Origin: Cristatella mucedo
Lineage: Eukaryota > Bryozoa > Phylactolaemata > Cristatellidae
Assembly (NCBI GenBank): GCA_009760855.2
Contig: WPIO01000002.1
Location: forward strand, 7,339,001-7,403,000
Direction of reading: 5' to 3'
Length of the DNA: 64,000 nucleotides
Shown here one piece after another: positions 32,325 through 44,150 of the stretch. Position 1 is the stretch's first letter. Each line of letters begins with the position of its first letter. Both the position numbers and the translations under genes were made by a program. Below the pieces are notes generated by a model that worked only from the letters and a program-made list of their open reading frames with translations, had not been told where the DNA came from and ran no database searches.

Positions 32325-34835
32325 TTAACTATCCGGGCCTGCCACCGTCGATCAAGCCACGTTCAAAGACTAAATTTTTCTCTATGTCCGAAAGCTTAGA
32401 CATGTTCAGGTTTCTTTTTTCACTTGAAAACTCAGTTCTTGCCAGTCAGACCCTGAACATGTTTATCAGATAGTAAATTATTCGCTTGACCGTTCTGAGC
32501 TGTCTCAATCCTTGGATATTAACTGTATGGCTAATAAGTTATCTGCTTTTTAATTAATTACACATATTCGTGCCACTGTGAAGCCACCTTCGATTAAAGC
32601 CTATGTTGAGTCGCTACCTGTGACCTTCCTTGAGAAATTTTCTGAGGTTTCAGCATGCGAAGTGGTTGCTGAAATTATTCATAGGAAAAAGCTTGTCACC
32701 TGAAGACCCTCTACCATCCCGCTTAGTACTTTACTGATGGACAAACTTAGCCTAGCCATAACTCGGGTTTTAAAGCTTCTCTAGGTAAAGGGTTTGTACT
32801 AAATTCACTCAAATCGGCCATCTTTTGACTAAATCTTGAAAATCCTGGACTGGATTCGGAGGTTTTTGCAAACTATTGCATAGTCTCCCTTTCTCTTTCT
32901 TTGTCTACGATTCTCGAAAAGATCATTGCTAAGCAGCTTGTAGAACACATTGATACAGAGTTATCAGAAAGATTTCAGTCAGTTCAACCGACACCTATCC
33001 ACCGAAACTGCTCTTCTCCAACGCCATTCTGTGCTGCAACGATAATGGCAATGCCACTGCCCTTGTCCTGATAAGAATAATAATAATACACTTGATAAAG
33101 CACCGTCAGTAATTCAATCTCTTTCCACGTGCTTTACATTTATTGCAAAGGAAATGCGATCAAATGGTGAGTGGTATCATGCTTGATAAACAACAAGAAT
33201 AACATGGGTTATGGGTGACATTCACAGGGTCAGCATGCATGTGAGATTAGTGGCAGCATGCGACAGTGTCGGCACGCATAGGCACATAAAGGACAAATCA
33301 CAGAGACTCACTAAATGCTGTCATACATAGGTGCAAATTTAATTTTTTTTAAAGTGGTCGAGTCAGGGGATGTGATGGAAGTCAGGAGTGAGTTCCAGGC
33401 TTTGGGAGCATACAAACTAAAGGCATGGTCTCCACAGGATTTGAGGTTTGTACGAGGTATAGGAAGGATTTGACGTTCGTACGAAGTAAAGGTAAACAGT
33501 TAGATTCCGAAATATGCTCCTGATTGATATATCAGCTTCATTTGACACTATTAACCACGATTTCCTATTCGAACTATTTAGAAAATCTATTGATCTAGCT
33601 GGTAAGATGCAATTGGAATCGTACTGGACAGACCGTATTCAATCGGCATCAAGTGGTTGTTGCGTACCATCCAGCTGACCTGTCACCCGTGGAGATTAAC
33701 ACTGGTATTTTTCTCGGTACTTTGATATTCTTTGTTTACACCAAGCCTCTCGGAAAAATTATTTGGCCTTATGGGATCAGCTATCACTTTATGCTGACCT
33801 AGCCCTGATGTATTTGTCATTGAAACTGCTGGTGTCCATAGCAGCAGCTGATAAACTGAGTGCTTGCCTTGCTATCATTCGATCCTGGGTGTCGGCCAAT
33901 TTCCTAAAACTAAGCGATTATAAAACCGAACTACTACTCATAGGCCATTTCAAGGGCGTGGTTAGACAAGTAGACTTTGCTCGTGTACTTGGTTATGTCT
34001 AAGGGGACCGGCATCATGTATACGGAATTACAGTGTCCTCAGATGACTGCTTGACATTTAACAATTCATAAGAGGATTAGGAAGATCTCTTCCACAGCAA
34101 GCTACCATGTTCGATGCCTGTGAAAGATTATATGCTTTCTACCACAGTAGCTAGCTAAAAGATCTCACTAGCTCCCTGGTTGTGTCTAGCCAGGTCTATT
34201 ATATTTTAGTCTTTGCTCGGCTTCCAAAAAGCCAGTAAGCCTCTTCAGCTGGTGATGGATGTGACTGCAAGGCTAGTCAACAAATCCCAGAGGTTCATGA
34301 ATGTGTCTCCTTTGCTGCAGGCGCTACGACGGCCCACATTTGAATACAGGATGCAGAGCAAAATAGTACTCTGAAAAACAAGACCACCACAGCTTGACTT
34401 CGTTATACTTAGCTGAACTACGGCACCCTTTTCAACCTCTTCGTGCCCTCAGGTCCTCTATGGGCAATAAATTAGTTGTTTCATTCTTACGCTTAGAGAC
34501 CGTTGGGGACGAATGCCTTTGCTCCGAGGGTCCATGACTATGGAACTCACTTCCACAATTTATAGTGACATGTACTCTCGTGCTGCCGACTATGATGCAT
34601 CCTTTGCAGCCGTACTGAGTTGCTACTTCCGTACTACTCACTTTGTTGACTGCTCTCCGTACTCAGCCCTGCTTCTCAGCTTCTCTTTTTTGCATGTGGT
34701 GAAGTCTTGTGGGTATCATATTCGCAACACTAGCTGCCTTGGCTTTGTGTGAGTCGTAAAAAAATCTACATGTTAATGCTTATTCAGTTTTTGGGGTTTG
34801 TGTAGTTACTGATGAAGGTACATTACATGAGCACA
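32325..34835 (+). mobile_element. L2-like LINE, lineage 2, longest copy, broken and nested
   Basis: Plus strand. N-terminal side: 'LEKIIAKQLVEHIDTELSER' followed by FQSV (32915-32975) and TETALLQ-like residues. After an inserted lineage-1 fragment (33070-33503) the frame resumes with 'LLIDISASFDTINHDFLFEL' (RT motif). Then 'SWVSANFLKLSDYKTELLLI' followed by GHF (33880-33960), and 'LVMDVTARLVNKSQRF' (34250-34300). Many stops and at least one deletion around the catalytic YADD region ('LYADLALMYL') make it inactive. The 3' end with 'gctttgtgtgagtcgtaaaa' is near 34835. Confidence 0.85.
33070..33503 (-). mobile_element. LINE lineage 1, 3' fragment nested in lineage 2
   Basis: Begins with 'aagaataataataatacact' and 'tgataaagcaccgtcag', continues through the 3' UTR ('agcatgcgacagtgtcggca') and the C-terminal coding end ('gttccaggctttgggagcat'). 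It splits the lineage-2 RT between 'TALVL' and 'LIDISASFD'. This places lineage-1 activity after lineage-2 insertion at this site. Confidence 0.85.
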
Positions 34836-36139
34836 TCCAATCGGTGTTTGTAAAGTAGCAGCAAATGGTAAGCGATGGTAAGCGATAATTATTCTACAGA
34901 CTTCCAGGTGTCTGTGAAGCTTGGAACTTACATTTTATTTGGAAAGTATTCGTTTGCTCCAAAATCAGTTGATTCCTACCTATTTTACGTGGCTAACGGC
35001 AAAAGGGGCCGTTACATTTTTTTATGTGTAAAGGCAAAAGGGCTGTTAAACTTGCCAGACCAATTGAGAACCAGTTGTGGAGCTACAGAGTGGTTTCACT
35101 ATTCGTGACTTCTGCAACGATGTAAGCAAGAAAATGCAGACTTTTCATTTAAGAATGGGCCACGAAACCAGGAGTCAGACTTCATAAAGGAAATCTGGGA
35201 TATTTTAGACCCTTGATTGCCACAAGTCTCTGCACAAATGTGTGAAGGACTATTAGCCTTTAGTCCTTGACGTGGGTGAGATGATGAAGGTTGGATCCTT
35301 CATCAGGTATGGAAAGCAGGATTTCTCTTCCTACTCTTAACAATAAATCTTTGTTAGGCATGCAAGCTCTAGCCTTGGCTTGAAAGTTATTAGATTTTGC
35401 GATTTCTTTACTAAACAAGGTGAACAGCATTTACAATATCTGGATAATAATCTTATAATTGTTATAATTATGAGATACAGTATGGAAGCATGGGATTACT
35501 ATACCTTAACTAAATGCAATGGTCAAATATATAACATTCTTGGCAAATGTGTTCAACTATGAGGTTAGAAAAGGAAGATTTTGAAAGATCACACAATCAG
35601 AGATTATGTTTTTAGCTTCTTTGGCAGGATTCAAGACTCAGCCATAAAGCTTGCCTTGGCTGCAAGTACGACCGTATCCACTTTCAAACTATATGGCTGC
35701 GTATCGGTATAGCAAGACAGATTAATATCAAAACGGCAGTTAGTCGTTTCAAGTGATGTCACAAAAATTACCAGTTTCCAATCCAGTGCCAAACTTGTAC
35801 AACCTTCAAAGGAGACTTGTCTGGATTAAGTCCCTGAAGCAAAATTCTGGGTGCTATTTTCGATGTCCAATCGCTGACCTAGTTAATTCCCAAATTCGTC
35901 GATGCTGTCTGATTCCCTGCCATATGTCATTTTATTGTAAAAAGCTGCACTTTCATAGTTATTGCACAATTTGCATTTGATCGATTTCATTTGGTTTTAG
36001 CGATATAAATAGTTTCAAATTGGTAGTTGTTTATTAAATGGACCTTTTATCTTGAGTTCTGTAAAAGGTAATGTGAGTCTACCGTTTTGGGGGTTGATAC
36101 TTTCTGGGCGATGTGTACATAGTTGTACAGCAAATACAG
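34836..36139. other. Intron 5, unannotated
   Basis: AT-rich. No recognised gene, RNA or mobile element. Confidence 0.45.
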
Positions 36140-36305
36140 TAATAATAATAACAATAATTCATTTGTAAATCGCCTTCAGAGAACTGAATCTCTGTCTAGG
36201 CACTTTACAGATGCTGTATAGAAAGCATTACCAAATGATTACTGGTGCAAGCAGCAGGCACAGTGTAATAATAATAATAAGAATACACTTGATAAAGCAC
36301 ATGTC
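36140..36305 (-). mobile_element. LINE lineage 1, 3' fragments, two in tandem
   Basis: A tail with 'cgccttcagagaactgaatc' and 'tctgtctaggcacttt', then 3' UTR ('gaaagcattaccaaatgatt', as at 17910). A second truncated tail start follows at 36268-36302 ('taataataataataagaata', 'cacttgataaagcac'). Confidence 0.75.
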
Positions 36306-36940
36306 AGTGGAAGCAGGTACAGTGACATTTGCACCGTCCTTCAAAGTCAAACGTGACTGTGAACTTATCTCGGCTGCCCTGGCTTAGCAATAAGTCGAAT
36401 GTATCCGGATGTTGTCTCATTTTAACCTGCTCGAAGGGCCACGGCCATGGCACCCATGCAGCCTGTTTCCAGTTTCAGAACCAACTTCACTGCCACTGCT
36501 TGTGGTTAAATTTAGGCTACAGATAGCAGGAGTGTGACAGAAGGTGTACAGGTTAGCCACGAGAAACTAGTTAGATTACTGAATGACAGAGCCGGACTAA
36601 GCAGCGACTGCCGATGCCAATAACGATAGGGGAGTGGTTGTGCATGCTTTCGTTCAATTGAGGTTTTTGTGACTCTTCACTTGCCACATTTCTATGCGCT
36701 CAGTGGACTTGCTAGCTGAAGCAAGAGAAGAGAGCTGTGCAAGACATCTGTGCGAACCTGCTCTAACCGAACTATATGTGTACATGCACTCTTTCTTCGG
36801 TATCTGCATCGCCCAGTTGCCATTTGTGTGCTCCATTAAGAATGCTCGAAGCTGAGTTCACACTTGATCATTTGCATCACCCTCTCCTGTTAACTGGCAA
36901 CGCCCCGTGTTGAATTGTCGTTGTAACGCTGGTTTATCAG
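36306..36940. other. Intron 5, unannotated, possible MITE-like segment
   Basis: 36640-36860 shares a ~40-nt stretch with 21895-21940 ('cttcggtatctgc' core). Nothing else is recognised. Confidence 0.3.
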
Positions 36941-37046
36941 ATATCCAAGTTCAGTGGACAGCCTGTTGAGCAAGTCAAAGAAGAGAATTACATGTTTAAA
37001 TTGACTGCATTTGCTGACGACCTAGAGCGATGGCTGAGCAAGAATG
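36941..37046 (+). CDS. Mitochondrial methionyl-tRNA synthetase, exon 6
   Basis: Follows 'acgctggtttatcag', phase 0 in. Encodes 'ISKFSGQPVEQVKEENYMFK', then 'LTAFADDLERWLSKN'. 'KEENY-F-L' is the conserved MetRS segment after the connective peptide (human: TKEENYIFRL). It ends after one base of a Val codon, before 'gtgagt', phase 1. Length 106 nt. Confidence 0.95.
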
Positions 37047-37564
37047 GTGAGTCCATGTTGGCAATTAGTTCTTAATGGCTTGCACTGAAAGCTTGCGAAC
37101 CTTAGCGACCCAGGCTGTACAAGATAGATAGTTTTCATCTGCTGCAGCTTTCCTGCGTGACATCTGGCTTGTGCACCACCATTCATCACCTCTCGGGCGA
37201 CTGTCACTCGATTTTCAATGCTCACTTCGGGTTATACAATGCCCCCTTGGTCATGTTGCAGTTATGTATGTTGCCACTCAACTGGTACCGGCCGATGGCT
37301 TTCAATGCTGCATACAAGTATCTGTCCATCCATGATTTACGTGCATGTGTATTGTATGCCTTGCAAGAAATTAAAAAATTGTTGGCGTGTGATGCAATTT
37401 CAACAGATTTTCCCTTCACAGTATATAATTAAATCATAATGATGCCACGCATGGAGTCTGCCGACAGTTTAGTAGCACGCCAGTCAAGCAGCTTTTCTGT
37501 AACGATAGCAGATAGTATCCGACCTGACACAGCAGTCAAACGTATTCGAACGGCGATTTAGCAG
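37047..37564. other. Intron 6, left part, unannotated
   Basis: No recognised gene or element. Confidence 0.45.
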
Positions 37565-37635
37565 ATGTAAAGCGCCTAGAAAGAGATTGGGTTCTCTGAG
37601 GGCGCTTTATCAAGTGTATTATTATTATTATTTAC
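37565..37635 (+). mobile_element. LINE lineage 1, tail-only fragment
   Basis: A near-consensus tail: 'gtaaagcgcctagaaagaga', 'ttgggttctctgagggcgct', then 'ttatcaagtgt' and ATT repeats. The inverted words GCGCC/GGCGC and AGAGA/TCTCT can form a two-part stem. This fragment shows the tail most clearly. Confidence 0.85.
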
Positions 37636-39350
37636 AGCATCTAGTACACGTAATTGGCTTGGCCATGTAATCACATTATTGGGTGATTCAAATGAAAATT
37701 TGTGGAGGCTTACGTCCGTAGCTTCGGGTGACTCCTTCAGCCAATAGTAGTGACTATTGTGATGAGCTCTAGCTCTTGGCATTTCATATTGTGTACCCGA
37801 TTCATCCATAGATATACATACGGTGATACACACCCAGTAAGTTAATATGGTACAGAACATCCACACTAAGAACAGAAACAATCCTGGGTAGTATCACCAA
37901 ACCCGGCATATGACTTAACTGTCTGCTGCAAAAAGTCAAGGCCGTGCAGCTGGTCGTTTCTCTTTACGTACACGCTTTCTTGCTTTACTGTTGCCTAACC
38001 TTGCGCGAGCTTAAACCTGTCTGTCCAAAGAAACTGCTTCCAAGTGCAAAGTCATATAATGGTTGTGGTCCAGTGCACAGGCAATGTGGTCTCTTTTGTG
38101 CAGCTTCATAAGCAAAGGCTTGCACTTAGCAAGCATTCTAAAGGTGGCGTCCTGGGGCTACCCTCTCTCCACTCTGGCACACCGTTTCTTTGTTGTCGAC
38201 TATACTAGTGATGGAAGCCAATTGCTGAGGTAGACTACACTAGCAGTGGAAGCCAGTTGCTGAGGCAGCTTCCGGAGCAGTGTCTTCCATTGCTGAACAG
38301 CCAGCATCTACATGCGAAAGCCTATCCACTGCGTCGTCTTGATCGGATGGCCTTAGGGTGATCTGTGAGCTGTGGCTCTGTGCATTTAGGCTTTACAGGC
38401 TGTGGCTAATCGCCGTGTATCTGATTTATGGAGTCCACTGTACCACTTCTCAGTTGCTTAAGCCTAATTCATGCACTGCCTGCAGTCATACTTACAGTGC
38501 TGCTGATCGATGAGTCATGTCAGACTAGCAGCCCACTCAGGCTAAACCGGTTCTCCCCCTTTTACGTCCATAGTTAAAGTGCCGACACCATAGAGCTCAT
38601 ACAAGGCAAATAAATGAGACATAAGCACTCTGCTAGGTCCCTACTATCGCCTACAATAACCAGTTGGTGAATTCAGCAACTATTGATGACAGCTATTCCA
38701 TTTCTACTACAGTCACTGGTTCCCGGGTGTTCTGCTGTGATCCACTCTTCTCCGTCGCTTGACCTGTCCATTTATTTTAAGTGTTAGAGCAAGAATTTTG
38801 TGGTGTGTTTGTCAGCAAACTTCTCTCAATCGTTGGTTGTTGTTTCTTATTAGCATTGTTTGCTTCTGTGATAACTGCATGCTCATTAGTGTATATATAC
38901 TTTATTCGCTTTTGTCATTTTGTTGGTATCTAATACTGAGGCATAGGTCATTTAATGTGGCTCGGGTAGATTGCAAATAGTTCGTTGTCCTGTTTGCATA
39001 ATGTGAGCTTTGTTGGTATACACTATAGCCAAAAACTTACCAGACACTTATTGGAGATATTTTGCAGTCATTCGACCACTAGCCATCGCACCGAGGCAAA
39101 AAGAACGAATGCACTCAATGACAATGGTGCTTTTCATGGTAGCATTTTTACAAACCAGTGCGTACAACAGAAAAATAAAGATAAATGCGCCCTGCCTCCT
39201 TAAATTCGTTTAATAATGGTGAATTTCAACGTTCCTTAGCATGCTGAAAATATCTGCATTGTTTATTTTTCTAGAGGCTGATTCGTATGTAGTTACACGA
39301 AAGCTCTGTGACGTAGCGCTCATTCTCATTCTTACCTCATCGTAACTCAT
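37636..39350. other. Intron 6, unannotated, with a possible repeat
   Basis: 38985-39300 weakly matches 27340-27600. The rest shows nothing recognisable. Confidence 0.35.
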
Positions 39351-39382
39351 ATATATATGTATACATATATATATATATATAC

Positions 39383-39427
<45 letters not shown>

Positions 39428-39436
39428 TGTGTGCGC
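39351..39436. repeat. (TA)n/(TG)n compound microsatellite
   Basis: 'atatatatatgtatacatat' region followed by (TG)n at 39387-39433 with one 'ttt' and one 'gcgc' change. Frames across it (for example 39210-39452, minus) are artefacts. Confidence 0.95.
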
Positions 39437-39579
39437 GTGTAAATACACGCATTTTAACAAATTATTGTATCTTAACCGGAGGAGCCCTGCCCTGCCGTGG
39501 CGACGGAGGGGGGCTACCCATGCCATAACTTACCTGCAATGTATTGGGTACAGTCAGCAACTAGTCGAGGCCCAATGAT

Positions 39580-40645
39580 TTTGGCAACTTTTTGCAATCA
39601 CCTCCACATTGACACCACCAGCTTCTACCATGTTTCTGGAGGAATTAATGCGCAGCTGTCCTTCGAAACCTAGAGGAACTCATCGGGTTCCATGTCCACG
39701 TGCTGGAGAACTCGGAATCTTAGTGTGCAGTTGAATTTGTCCTACTGATGTTCTTTTGGGTTCAAGTCCAATATTTGGCTTGGCCACTGCATGACTCGTG
39801 CTCGAAGCCGCAGTCGGCAGGGTTTGTGAACAACTCTTTAAGTGCCTCAGCGGGGTGCTTCGGATCGTTCTCATGCAGCAAACAGAAGACCGTCAAGATC
39901 ATGAGCATCAGCAGCAGCATTAGCATCATAATCGTCGAGCCCGTGAAAAGCATAAGCAGATGGCATGCTAACATTCTGCACAATGTCGAGACAGACATTC
40001 TGACTCGTGATTCCTTGATTCCTGTGTAGATTCCCAACACTGGAGGTTGATTAACAATCCCAATCCATGACACTTCTGAAACCGATATCATGTCTTTTTC
40101 AGATAGCCATCAACGTATGCTTCGTTCATTTTCCGGCAAACACACTTCCTCTGCTTATCATAGTCAAACAGGTGGATTTTGAACTCATCAGTCCACAACA
40201 TTCTGCTCTAGTGTGCAGCTGTCCAGTGCTGGTAATGCAAGCAAAATTCACTGTAGCTTTCTGTGCTGCAGCGTCAGCAATGGCATGCACTCGCGAGGTC
40301 GATCCTTATTCACTAGACCGTCTACTACCCCTATTTTATATAGCAGCCGTTTTGGTGGCTTGGCTGAGACTCGGGCAGAGCATTTCAGCAATGGCAAACC
40401 TCTCCGTCAGAGCCATGCTTTTCGCTAGCCGGTCCTCCCTCGGAGAGTTTACTCGAGGGTGACCCGAGTGTGGCAGTTCCTCTGCTATTGTTGTTCAGAT
40501 GTTTCTAATAATGTTCTTAACTATGCCCACGTTGATCTTTGTCCTACTAGTGATTTCTAGTTTCGACCTTCCATCTTTCTGGAGCACCATCAAAACTGCC
40601 CTTATATTCTCAGAAAGCTGTGCAACTGGCTGCATGTTATGGTAT
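39580..40645 (-). pseudogene. Tc1/mariner-like transposase relic
   Basis: Minus strand, read from 40645 to 39580. A helix-turn-helix part comes first: 'ENIRAVLMVLQKDGRSKLEI' (near 40620-40555), then 'SGHPRVNSPREDRLAKSMA' (about 40465-40405). A catalytic part follows: 'RMLWTDEFKIHLFDYDKQRK' (about 40205-40140), in which the WTDE Asp fits the first or second DDE residue, and then 'HENDPKHPAEALKELF' (39895-39845), the typical NDPKH block. Several frameshifts and stops interrupt the frame, so the element is dead. I found no clear terminal inverted repeats. Family assignment is confident at superfamily level only. Confidence 0.8.
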
Positions 40646-40699
40646 TATACCAAGTGACAATAGGCCACGGGCAGGCCCTTACAGGCCAAGGAGACCTCT

Positions 40700-40870
40700 G
40701 GGTAAAAAACGGTTGGCTGATTCAACAGCCACAATTACCTAGCAGCAGACGAGCCTTAACACTGTCACCGCCACTTGTACTGAGCAGGTAAGGATCGTCC
40801 ACTGCAGGACTCGAACCCACGAGCTCGGTCATGAGGAGGGAGCACCTGCACTTGTGGGTAAAGACCCAGC
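40700..40870 (-). mobile_element. tRNA-derived SINE, group 1
   Basis: In plus orientation: 'ggctgattcaacagcca', 'tgtcaccgccacttgtac', 'ggatcgtccactgcaggact', 'cgaacccacgagctcgg' (reverse B-box), 'gagggagcacctgca'. It directly follows the Tc1 relic. Confidence 0.8.
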
Positions 40871-41334
40871 AGCAACTGTTACTCAGCATTGGCCGTGGTA
40901 TCGTCAGTCACGAGCTAGGCTAAAGATAGATTCTGCCGGATGGCCTCCGAGAAGGTGGTCGGCTGGTCACGTGACCACACCTCCTTATCCATGTGTGTTA
41001 TTCTGTTGCAGGCAAATGCAGTTCTTTACGAAGCTAAATGTAAAAAACTGTTACTGAGTTCAAAATGGTATTGACAGATTGTTACAAGTTAGTAATCTGT
41101 GTCGTATAACGAATTGCTCGAATGCAGCCATTAGCAACAGTCCAACTCAGATTGATAGACCAGATACATAGAAACGTTTGGAGGGCAGTGTAACTGCTGT
41201 GCAGTGACTGAGTTTGTTGCAAATAGTCAATCCTTCTATTGTACACCACGTGAACAAAATGTAGGGTCGCCAAGACATGGAGTGACTCGGTGGGTAGTGC
41301 TGGTCACCTAGTAACATGCTGATAGCTGGTGATA
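40871..41334. other. Intron 6, unannotated
   Basis: No recognised gene or element. Confidence 0.45.
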
Positions 41335-41500
41335 GATTGGTGAGCCGTGATAGGTAAGGTGGTTGCTTTTCACTACCTCGATCATGGGTTCGAATCTTGC
41401 GATGGGCAATCTTTTATTTCTGCCGCAAGTGGTTGTGATATGCTCTTCTGTCGCTATACAAAAGAGGCTGTAGAACCAGCTAGTATTTTTTTATAACTCG
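41335..41500 (+). mobile_element. tRNA-derived SINE, group 1
   Basis: A-box 'gagccgtgataggtaaggtg', B-box 'catgggttcgaatcttgc', then 'gatgggcaatcttttatttc', 'gctcttctgtcgctatacaa', and the end 'gaggctgtagaaccagcta' followed by a T run. Confidence 0.88.
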
Positions 41501-42465
41501 TGAACTAGAAAAACACAAAGGGAACTAAGAAATTTTGCAAACTTACAGTAGTTATGTGTGCCGAAATAGAGCAGATTTTTCCTGTAGTTTAATCGCCTGA
41601 TTTTTTATTTATTATTTGTTTATTGCACTATCCGGCTTGCTTTAGTATCATCTATTGACAGCTAGTGAGGTCATACACTCTTGGCTGCAAAGGCATAGCA
41701 ATTAAGTATGTCACTGTTACAGCAAGCTGTAGCCGTGAAGTACGAGTCTTCATTTACATATGTGCCGGTCGACTTTAGACTTCAGTGCAATTTACAAAAT
41801 AGCTAAAAATGTGACTGCCATTGTCCGTGTACATAAAAAGTATGACGAAGAGACTGCAGCATCGGTGGCATGCAGCTGTTCTCGTGTCCTTTGGTCTCCA
41901 CTTCATACGGAACAGGGGAGCAGGCATTACTGGTCATGTTTACCTAAGGAGAAAGTCATTTCAATGCAATCCAAACCAGAACATGATGGAGTTAGCATTC
42001 CGAAATAGACAAATTCTACGTTGGCCCACCTAATGGTTTCGTTTATGTAGCGCTGGAAGTCTTTTAACACGCCCCCTCCCTTGCATTTGGCAATAGGAGT
42101 GCATGATCATGGCTATTAAGTGCAAGCACCTAGCTTTCTAGCCTATTCGGGCAGCTGAAAAAAGTGCGCTTCTTTATGGTCGTCTGTGCAGAGTGATGGG
42201 ACTAAGCACCAGCCAGTAAGGCTTGTGCTTAGTGATCACAAGACGCCCATCGCGTTGGGTCGGGAGCATCGCTATGAATTAGCTGCACGTCTTTTCACTG
42301 AGTGCCTATGACCAAAACACGATGCAGTTGGCATTCTGCAATAGACAAATTTTAGGTCGGCCCATTCAACGGTCAAAACCTAGCCTTAGTTGCTAGGTAA
42401 GGTTTTGCAAGTCGCAAGCACCTCGTAAGATTATTTCCCATGCTTATGTTGATATTGTGAACTAT
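41501..42465. other. Intron 6, unannotated
   Basis: No recognised gene or element. 'gaccaaaacacgatgcagtt' (42310) echoes 'aaccagaacatgatggagtt' (41972), each followed by 'cattc...aatagacaaattcta/ttta', so a ~60-bp stretch may be repeated 330 bp apart. Confidence 0.4.
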
Positions 42466-42650
42466 TTGCGAGCCGCGGTGGCACACTAGGTAAGGCGGTT
42501 GCTTTCACGACCTCAGTCCTGAGATCGTGGTTCGAATACTGCAGTGGGCGATTCTTTATCTCCACTGCAAGCGGTGGTGATAGCCGTAAAGGCTCTTCTG
42601 TCGCTATACAAAAAGAGGCTGTTTAATCAGCTAGGATTTATTTGTTTATG
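42466..42650 (+). mobile_element. tRNA-derived SINE, group 1, young copy
   Basis: Almost identical to 15805-15990 over the whole length, with a few substitutions and one missing base in the B-box ('gtggttcgaata'). Ends 'gctgtttaatcagctagg' then 'atttatttg'. Confidence 0.9.
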
Positions 42651-43082
42651 ATTTGATAGCAGTTTATCTGAGTTTGGGGGGTGAGTGCAAATTGCTCGAT
42701 TTAAGCACGTCATAGACCAGGCACCAGTAGACATTATGTGGGTGTCGTCTGTCCTGCTACTCATAATGCTTGTAAATCGAGATAACCAGGCATCACTTTG
42801 GTAAGCAAAAATCAAATTCACTGCAGTCTTAGGACCGATTTCTTCCCAAATCGGAGCTTTTCTTTGGGGGATTGGAATTCACTTTCTGGATTTTGACTTG
42901 TGAAATAATTTAAATGTATTTTGTGGTTTTCCTTAGAAAATCTGCTAAGTGGTGCTGAGCCTGCCTTACCCAATGAAGCCACGTGCTATCACGATTGGCT
43001 TGAATCCATTTACTGTTCATCTGTATGAAGAGAACATGTGGATGAGTGTCCTTTAAAAAGCCACTAAAAGGCCTTGACAACG
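42651..43082. other. Intron 6, unannotated
   Basis: No recognised gene or element. Confidence 0.45.
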
Positions 43083-44150
43083 TTTGATTTGATCCTTTCC
43101 AGTCCTCCAATACGTCGAATTCTCTCAACTTCCTTGATGTCTGTATTGATGACATCCCCACATGCATGACAGCAAATAATCTAAAATTGAATTATGATAA
43201 AACCAATTTACAATGTATGGGCAAACCAGGTGTGATTGAGAAATTTGAAAGGCTAACGTTCAAAATCAGCTCTGCCAGAATATCTCTTGTTGAATCTGTA
43301 CGAAACTTAGGTGTCATGTTCCAAAGTAACATTTTATTAGCCGACCTCATCAGCTCCACAGTCAAGTCTGCCTACTTACAGATATTACAGATATTACAGA
43401 CATTGCTAAAATTTGGGCTTGTTTAGACAGGAATACCCCATCTAAATTAGTCCATGCATTTGTGACATCTGTTCTTGACTTACGTTATTTGTTGCTTGCT
43501 GGTCAACCTGTGCGATCAGGTTTTCACAGCTGGTGCTAAACTCTGCAGCTAGGCTTGTCTGTCGTGAGCGTCGCAGTTGCCATGTCACACCACTTCTCGC
43601 CGACCTGCACTGGCTCCCAGTCAAGCAAGGCATTGACTTCAAGGTTTTTATTACTCACTTTCAGGTTCCTTTATTCCTTGGCACCAGCCTACCCATCAGA
43701 TCTACTGCCCCACCACCAGGCTAAGCATCGTAAGGCCCGCTTTTTTGAATCTAACTATTTATCTATACCTCTTACAAACCTCAAATCCTTTGGAGACCGC
43801 GCCATTAGTTTCTATGCTCCCAAAGCCGGGAACTTACTCCCGACTTGCGACACAACATCTCCAGACTTGACCACATTTAAAAAGAAACTAAAAATGCACC
43901 TTTTTGTGACAGCCATTTAGTGGGTCTCTGTGATTCGTCCTTTGTATGCTTATGCGTGCTGACACTGCATGCTGCCACAAACCATACTTGCATGCCGACC
44001 CTGTGCATGTCATTCCTAACTATGTTAGTTTTGTTGTTTATTGACCACTAACCTTTCGATTTGTGCTTCCTTTGCAGCAATTGTAAAGCACCTAGAAAGA
44101 GATTTTAGTTCTTTGAGGTGCCTTATCAAATGTATACGTTATTATTATTG
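43083..44150 (+). mobile_element. CR1/L2-like LINE, lineage 1, 3' half
   Basis: Plus strand. Encodes 'TANNLKLNYDKTNLQCMGKP' (from 43166), 'SARISLVESVRNLGVMFQSN', then 'SSTVKSAYLQ'. A frame at 43533-43920 carries 'CRERRSCHVTPLLADLHWLP' and 'KAGNLLPTCDTTSPDLTTFK'. The 3' UTR has 'gctgacactgcatgctgcca', the hairpin tail at 44085-44125, and a terminal ATT repeat. The reverse transcriptase region is missing by 5' truncation. Frame changes make it inactive. Confidence 0.9.
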
